Part shown: positions 57,183-64,000 of the stretch, in pieces
Position numbering within the stretch: position 1 is the stretch's first letter
Layout of the letters: each line of letters opens with the position of its first letter
Assembly (NCBI GenBank): GCA_017562135.1
Contig: QEYB01000152.1
Span: 1 to 64,000 of the forward strand
Source of the DNA: Dipylidium caninum
Taxonomy: Eukaryota > Platyhelminthes > Cestoda > Cyclophyllidea > Dipylidiidae
Direction: 5' to 3'
DNA: 64,000 bases
Made by a program: the position numbers and the translations under genes
The notes under the pieces: model-generated
The model's database searches: none
The model's input: only the letters and a program-made list of their open reading frames with translations
What the model was told of the DNA's origin: nothing

Positions 57183-59272
57183 CGCAAGCGTGCGTCTCGG
57201 GAGAAGTCACAAACGTGGCTCTCTTCATGTTTAACCCGCCATTTCGACCACTCCGGCCACCGCCTCCACTCCTCCTCCTCGGCTCCTCCTCCTCTCCCTA
57301 ATAACCCCGAATTTTGGCCCTCCAGTCTCCCCGTGGGTTCACTTCTTTTGGGGAATCGCAGTGTGCTTAACGCCAACTGAACTGGACAATTTCACTCCCC
57401 GCGCTTCGGCGGAGCCTTCACACTCTGCACCAAAAACAATTGACCGGCTGACAGGCCACTGGACGCTTAACGTGCTCCGGTGATGGTCGTCTCCCCTGAC
57501 GGGAAGGAGGAGGAATTGCCTCATGGGCTCCTCGTTCCGAAGGCGCTCGTGCTTCCTCCTCCAGCACCGTGTTCGCCTGCACCGAGGCGTTCCACTCTGG
57601 TCACGTATCTGTGACTGCCTCACTCTGTTTTTTACCATTTCGACCAACCGCCCGTCTCGCCACGCAACATTTGTTATCATCTGAGGGCGAGGGGAAAAAG
57701 ACTGTGCATATTTCAACGCATCCCCTGAAAACGTCCAAATTTTGTTTAAATGCACTTTTCCCGCGGTTTTACAACTTCCTAACAGAGAAGAAAATTTAAT
57801 CGGAGTGCGAATGTTATGTGGTTCAGCAATGTGGGGAGAGTCGAGGAAGATGGCAAGATTTTCTGTGTGTTTGACGTGGTGTCGCACTCACAGGGGAGCC
57901 GACAACTGCCACCAGTTCATTTTCCTGTTACTCGATGACGTGGCCTTTTTCATGCAATATTCGTACATGTTCGCAAACGCCCTCACCGTCGGCGCCATCA
58001 GCAGCCTCGGTTGCCGTTTCGGCAAACGTTTTCGTGGTGCCGCAGTGTAACAATGCGATTTCGAGAGCTTCGCGAAGAAACATTTTCAGTTCTAAATTGC
58101 ATTAGATTAGTCGAGAAGTGCACACCTGAACAAACTGCGTCTTCCCGTTTGGCACACAGTCAGTAGGTGCGTTAATAACGTTGGTGAGTTGAGGAGAGGC
58201 TGACGTGCTCCCCGTCACAAGGGGCTGGCAGTTGATGCCACGATTGATGTCCTTGCCCTCCACTTGCCCTCCACTTGCCCTCCCTCTCTCCCGTCACTAG
58301 CCCCTGCTCCACCTCCACCTCCGCCTCCGCCTCCGCCTCCGCCTCCGCCTCCAGCCACACTTCCTCACTACTCGACTCACACGCATTCCACATCTCACCT
58401 CTCCGAAATCGCCTGCTGGTTCCAGTTCAGAAATTGCCTCATGCCGAATATGCAGTTGTGACAGGGGTTCGACAATGCCGATGAACGGTGATGAATGGTG
58501 GTGAGTGCGTGAAGAAGGGAATGATGCTGATTAAATCGTCTCACCCCCCCCCCCCTCCCTGCTTCATGCCTGCATTGGTGGCAGCAAATTGATTCTCATT
58601 GTGTTCGCATTGGCAGAAATCCACTGCCTGTTTTCGGGGTCAGACAAAAGTGGAGTCGACTGAAAGCGATGCAGTTAGGTGTGGTTGACTGCTGCATTGA
58701 ACAAGGTCCGGATGCGCTCCACAACGCCGATGTGGTATAACTTGGATTACCAATTTACTTGGCAGCCCACTTGATGCGGAGCCTTTCGTTTTGCGGAAAT
58801 CGACATCTCCGCACTTATAGTTAGATGAAACCTTTTGGATTGCCCAAACCCAGACATTATAATGCAGTTAAGTCGTCAGACCGCACCACAACGCTCTCCA
58901 TTTGCTCCTTCAGTGGAAGTGTGTTGGCGAATTCTCGAGCCCCACTTATTTTGGTGGAAGAGAGTAGGTGTGGAACCGCACAAACAAGTGACACTCTTCT
59001 CAACTACTATTTTCGTATAATCTGCATCTCTGAGCAATAACATTTATCTCCTATTTCATAGGTAAATAACTAGAACCTTCATCTCCACAAGCGCACTACC
59101 TTTGTCTCTAAGGCAAAATACCCCAATTGTAATGGGAATACAATTTGTCGAATTGTATATGCACAAGGCGATGAGATGAAATTTCTTTACTTCCCGGTGA
59201 CTTGTAATTGTGACGTGAGCAGCACTTGGTAACATTAACGGAACTGCTAGCGGGTGTCATGGCAATATTTCC
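57183..59272. repeat. IR2 right arm (inner 57183-57880 plus outer 57878-59272)
   Basis: Reverse complement of 56044-56741 followed directly by the reverse complement of 51847-53231, without the intervening 2.8 kb. The poly-C run at 58544-58555 (12 C) matches the 10-G run in the left arm with a length difference. One extra A near 58950 breaks the open frame that the left arm shows. Confidence 0.9.
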
Positions 59273-62123
59273 GGGAGAATTAATTGTGTGATTGCAGTCG
59301 GCAACACTCAAATGATAGTGAGAAATTTTAGCTAAAGAACAACGAGTTGCAGAGGCTGCGGAGAGGAAGCATGTTGAGATATCTTCCTACTTGTAGACAT
59401 GACTACAGCCTCATCTACAGCTTTAAAATGGCTATCGTTTTCAGTATTATTATCGCAGTCATTTTCATCTCCGTCTTCTTCTCCTTATCACCCTTCTTCT
59501 CTACTCTCAACATCAACATCGGCGCCACTATCTGTCACTTTTCTCCCAATGCAACCCACCAAATCGCAAATTGCATTTGAAAACATAATAAGAAGCAAGT
59601 GGCAAAGTGCCCGTTTTTCCGAGTCAACGCATCATACTCCGACACCACAATATGCTCAAAAGACATTGACCAAATTAAATGCTTCAGTAAGTGGCGAAAA
59701 GGCACATAGTTTCGCTTTTTGTGCTGTTTGAAAATAAGTGCGATCAAAGGTATCACAACGAAGCGATGACTGGTAGCTTGCCATCTACAGACAGAGGTGG
59801 TTTCATAAATGGAAGAAAGACAGAAGACACTGGTGCCTCCATCAACGGACTCACGCAATGCGGGATTGCGCAATACTGGAAGGACTGATTGGTAGGTGCT
59901 AACCGTGTGAATGGAGACGCTCATCCGCGCAAACGCTTACATTAGTGAGCTCGAGGGTGCTTCTTCAACTTCTTTTCCTCCTCCTTCTTCTACTCCCCCT
60001 CCCCATCCTGCCTTTTTTCTTGTGCACCGTTACTTACTAGCACATTTTGTGTGCGCGTCATCAAAATTTTCACTGTGCCTGAAGACACAGTTCTCCATTG
60101 ACTGGGTGTCAGTCATTCCCAAATGTGGCGTTATCTCGTCTCGGTGCATATGTAAAGGTCGCCAACTGCTTCCAGCAAAATTTTTCAGACGGAAGCTTCG
60201 TTACCTTCGCAGGCTTTGGTGAGGCTCGTCTGACATTGAGGTTAGGACAAAATACACACGGGCTCGAAGAGGAGAATTGCTTTTGTTTCTCATGCCTCAG
60301 GTATGACGTCGCCTGAAAAGTGTCTGTCAATTTACGAAGTGCTATTGACGGGTTCATTTTCGTTTGCAGAGACTGGCGATTTTGTCTGGTGGCACGTGGA
60401 ACGAAAATGGGATTTTGGGTTGAGTGTGAAGGAAAACAGGGGCAAATGGTGAGGTTAAGAGGAAGAGGATTGGGGGGGGGGCGGTTAGGGCAGGGGGTGT
60501 TTGATGATCGCGCATTTTGAGTTAAGCTTGGTGGAAGCAGCTCGGGGGAGAAGCTTAACGTCATTTGGCCTTCGAATTGGTTTGGGGGATACTTTCTTCG
60601 TGCCACGAAGCCCGTGTTGATGTGATGCATGAAGCCACACAAAGGAGGCTGTCCAGTCGACTGTCGACGCAGGAGCAAGATTGGAGAGCTCACACGGTTT
60701 AGTAAATCATGGTGTGCTGGGACTGGCTCCCTCTTTGACGTGTCCGTGCTTTCTTCTCGCCCTCATGCGTACAAATGTTCAGTGGGGGCAATTTCATCGC
60801 CTCGTCATAATACGGATGAATGCTGCCATACGCCAGAGTGATTGATAGCGCAGACTTGATGCTGTGCCCTGACACGGAACAGTTTACACACACACACACA
60901 CACGCACTCACTTCCCCTCGAAACTCAAGTTCATCTTTTCTACGTCCGCTTGCCTCGTCAGCCAACCAGTCCGTGCTCGGGACATGTGAGCTGCTATTGC
61001 CGAAATTATTTGCAAAACTGTAAACCGAAACTGGCTGCTGTTTATTTTTTTCGTATTACAGCTGGCAGAACGAATAGGTGTTTGTGGGAAATGGCAAATT
61101 CTCGCTGCCCTTTAACACCAGCCAATTGCATTGTCGCGTGCCTCCTCCGAATCAGCAAAGTTGGGTAAGCAAGCATGCCAGTCAGCGATATTGTCGCCAT
61201 TGTCATCTTCTACGGTCATCACTCTGCGGGAAACCGGGTGAGACTATATGTCGAGACTGCCAACGGAACAGTCGGATATTTCCGGCAGCAGCGACAACTA
61301 AATATGTGGGCTCCATGTCAATCGTCGTGCGTTGGTGTGGCTTCATTATGTGGCACATCAACTACTTACACCTACACGTGGCTTAAGTACAACCAGTCTA
61401 ATGTGTTGTTATGCGTGGGTTTCATTGTGACCAGAAAAACGTGGCGATGTAATAAAATAAAGTAGAACGGTATAATATGAGGCGATGAGCAAAGTCAACG
61501 TAAGAAATCCCTATTTACAATCCACGCTATATTTACTTCTTTGCCTAAAGGAGCAAAGCATTAGCCATCTCTGCTGCCAATCCGTAGCTGGCTGGAGGCA
61601 GTCATGAGAAATGCAGTTTCACTTGAAGAATAGACGTGTTTTGAGTGGCTCGCATTAGTCTGTGGCCAAATTCTTTAGAGGAACTCAGCTGACGATGAGG
61701 CAAGGTGAATGTTGCATTGCCACGGTTGCACATAGTCTCGTGCGCCACTGATGCGCCGCAAATGGAAAATAATAAAAAAGGAAAATTGGACGAGTATAAG
61801 AAAAAAATAGAGTAGAAGGGGAGGTTTCGAAGGAGGTTGTAATTTTATTGCAAAGGTAGAAGCGGACGGGTAAAACATGCAACATTGGAGTCTGTGAAGA
61901 ATGAATAACGCCGTCTGAGAAGCGTGGCTTTTCCCGCCTTGAGATTGAAGGCAAAACCACAGAGTCGACAGTCTGGCCTGTTGACTTCCTAATGGATGAA
62001 AGAAGAGGATTAAGGGGGAGGATACACAGTGAACAATGCCTTCCTTGCATGCATGAACTTGGCCACCAGGTGGCTTGTCAGTGGTCTACGTGAACGCTCT
62101 CATCAGCAGCCCTTGCCACTCAC
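59273..62123. other. Unassigned region between IR2 and the fucosyltransferase exons
   Basis: Contains a CA microsatellite (60886-60903) and a G run near 60474-60482. The largest open frame (60109-60693, minus, 194 codons) is Pro/Ser/Asn-rich with no domain. An opposite-strand segment (60098-60316) looks no less coding. 3' exons of the fucosyltransferase should lie here on the minus strand, but I could not place them. Confidence 0.4.
60886..60903. repeat. (AC)n microsatellite
   Basis: Nine AC units. Confidence 0.88.
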
Positions 62124-63885
62124 AAGAATTCTGCCATGCTCCTTCCATGCGAAATACGAGGCATAAGCTGTGTCGTTGGTGTTGAGGTAGAGGAGGTAAT
62201 CGGTGAGTTGGCGGATGGTTTGAAAGTCGTCCACATTGATGTAGGAGTGTGGAGGCAGTACGCTTTCGTAGTCCTCCTTGTAGGCGCCCAGAACAATGGG
62301 GACCATGTTGTTGCTGAATGAAGTCGGAAGGATTTCTGAGTAATGAGCCTCTAGTATAAAGGACCAAGGGGCGCTTTTTGGTGCAGCCTAATGACATTAC
62401 CCTACGATATCTCTACGTTGGGGCAATCCAAAAGGTTTCATCTGACTACAAGTGCGGAAATTTCGATTTCCGCAAAACGAAAGGCTCCGCATCAAGTGGG
62501 CTGCCAAGTAAATTGGTAATCCAAGTTATACCACATCGGCGTTGTGGAGCGCATCCGGACCTTGTTCAATGCAGCAGTCAACCACACCTAACTGCATCGC
62601 TTTCAGTCGACTCCACTTTTGTCTGACCCCGAAAACAGGCGGTGGATTTCTGCCAATGCGAACACAATGAGAATCAATTTGCTGCCACCAATGCAGGCAT
62701 GAAGCAAGGAGGGTGTGAGGAGATGTGATTAGCATTAATCCCTTCTTCACATACACACCACCTTTCGTCAACACTATGGAAACCGAGTCGCATCAGAAGC
62801 TCATTTCACCACAGAGATGACGTCGCTTCCACTCCACACTGTGCCCATTGCCGACATAAGTGAGTTCAAACACGACCGCTACTGCAGAGGTTATTTAGGC
62901 ATATTATGTGACAGAAGGGGTTCAGCCGCTGAGCACAGAGAATGGAATGCGTGGGTAAGTGAAGGAAGATTGACGAGTTACTCGTGTGTTGTCGCGTACA
63001 CGCAGCCATTTTAGGCCGTGGCCCACTTGTCACAAGTAGAACGCGAGCACGTCTGCAGTGTCTTAGTAAGACGAGACTGTGGCGAAGGGCAGAATCAGAG
63101 TGGAAAATCTGTATTGCTCACCTCAGCGCGTTGCGTTGCACTTTTTCAGTGATGTAGTTTCTGCAATTGGAGTTCTCAAAGGAGAGGTAAAATTTGTACT
63201 TTCGTGAAAGCCATTGAAATACGTTTTTGACGTTTGGCAACGGCAGATTGTTGCGGCCGTAGATGTCCACCTTGGGAGACGACGTATTTCTTATGAGATG
63301 AGTGTAGCAAAGCCCATACGCCAGCGGCTAAACACCTGCCCAGTCCTACTGCAGTCCAACACGGATAATATTTGAAGACTGCCACAACTAGGCATGACTT
63401 TCGGTTACAGGCTAGTCTGGGGAACACACCTCGATTTGACAGAATTAGGGGTTCAGTGAGTGGTACTACCCCTTGCTCATCTCGGTGTGGAAATGGCAGT
63501 TCAAAGTCACGACTCCTCCGACGGCGTGCCTAAACACATTCTCTCCACGTCTGCAAAATCTCCACACAACCCTCTACTTGGACGCTTAGATGTACTGTCC
63601 CAAAGAAGAGGCACCACGATAACTGTGCATGCTTACTGGTATGAAAGTGGAGATTGCCTTGGCGAATTCTTTTCTGTTATTACTGGGCAATGAGTTGGAA
63701 ACGACCCAGGCGACCAATCTGCTTCTCTTCCTATGGTAGGCTGGCAGTAGGTGGGTGCTTGTCTTCGACAATATCCTTGCTTTCTCCTTACTCGAAAATT
63801 GGTACTTTGCTCGGCTTTCGCGAAGAAACATGGGGTACATGAAGGGAACGGGCGAAAGTGCCATGTAGTTGATGAAGATGTCGAT
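62124..63885 (-). CDS. Alpha-1,3-fucosyltransferase-like (GT10), partial, three exons
   Basis: Minus-strand exons 63637-63885, 63122-63270 and 62124-62313. Introns are 366 and 808 nt, GT-AG, with phases matching (0, then 2). The first exon ends in the LVAWVVSN region of GT10 catalytic domains. The second begins VDIYGRN and carries the signature [18 protein letters not shown]. The third holds [15 protein letters not shown] and then [11 protein letters not shown], ending in a YLLYLNTND block. GT10 enzymes are Golgi type II membrane proteins that transfer fucose from GDP-fucose to N-acetylglucosamine or core N-glycans. The cytosolic tail, membrane anchor and stem must lie beyond the right edge, and the 3' exons were not found. 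TEKVQRNAL replaces the usual TEKF(W/Y)RNAL. Intron 2 contains a copy of the IR2 repeat. Confidence 0.93.
62425..62745 (+). repeat. Third copy of part of IR2, inside a fucosyltransferase intron
   Basis: Starts at GGGCAATCCAAAAGG and runs to the CTTCTTCACA region. Near-identical over most of its length to 52266-52610 in direct orientation, hence inverted to about 58508-58855. Differences cluster at the ends (CATCTGACTACAAG; a purine-rich segment instead of the G run). It lies wholly within the 808 nt intron. Confidence 0.88.
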
Positions 63886-64000
63886 CTGTGCAAAAGGACA
63901 GAACAAACGGTTTATGGTGGGGAATGAGCGCAAATTAAGTCATGTTGACAGTGTAAATCGCACATTTTCCATCAGCATTACAATTGCCTGATGTAGCAGC

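Noticed and set aside
55845..57887. 200-codon frames in the inner IR2 arms as a duplicated gene
   Set aside because: Both strands are open, no domain is recognisable, and the N-terminal part differs between arms because of the 2.8 kb deletion.
60109..60693. 194-codon minus-strand open frame as a gene
   Set aside because: Low-complexity Pro/Ser/Asn-rich translation, no domain, and the opposite strand is equally open.

Overview
The window is eukaryotic, most likely an animal and probably a flatworm. The evidence is intron-split genes with GT-AG introns, two conserved eukaryotic housekeeping genes (TMA7 and GNL2), a family GT10 fucosyltransferase and an aerolysin-type pore-forming-domain gene. 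In GNL2 the first seven introns are only 32-64 nt long, while the 3' introns reach 844 nt. Such micro-introns with a 5'-to-3' size gradient are well known in parasitic flatworms. The phylum call is inference. No species is claimed.

Layout. Positions 1-33513 are one giant inverted repeat. The left arm (1-15369) is mirrored by a right arm (18182 to about 33513) around a 2.8 kb unique loop. The inner 5 kb of the arms is nearly identical. The outer parts differ by many short indels and substitutions. Each arm is AT-rich outside and GC-richer inside, carries two copies of a 0.68 kb direct repeat, and has one TMA7 copy. TMA7 is intact in the right arm (32367-32549) and frame-broken in the left (1013-1205). 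No other gene is recognisable in the arms.

Positions 33757-38319 hold GNL2, a nucleolar GTPase for 60S ribosome assembly, on the minus strand with at least 12 coding exons. Positions 40031-45592 hold a three-exon plus-strand gene for a 286-residue protein that I read as an aerolysin/epsilon-toxin-like beta-pore-forming-domain protein, with a paired-CCAAT promoter and a 146 bp CAC microsatellite in intron 2. Positions 45593-51800 are mostly unassigned and contain a few exon-like open segments.

Positions 51847-59272 are a second inverted repeat. Its right arm lacks a 2.8 kb block present in the left arm, and the breakpoint carries a 3 bp microhomology. A third, direct-orientation copy of part of this repeat (62425-62745) lies inside an intron of the fucosyltransferase. 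That gene enters from the right edge on the minus strand (exons between 62124 and 63885) and is partial.

Links between genes. TMA7 and GNL2 both serve ribosome biogenesis or translation and are neighbours in tail-to-tail orientation. The other genes show no functional link. The main structural question is whether the two inverted repeats are real genome architecture or fold-back assembly or read artefacts. The homopolymer-type indels favour a noisy long-read origin for at least part of the differences between arms.
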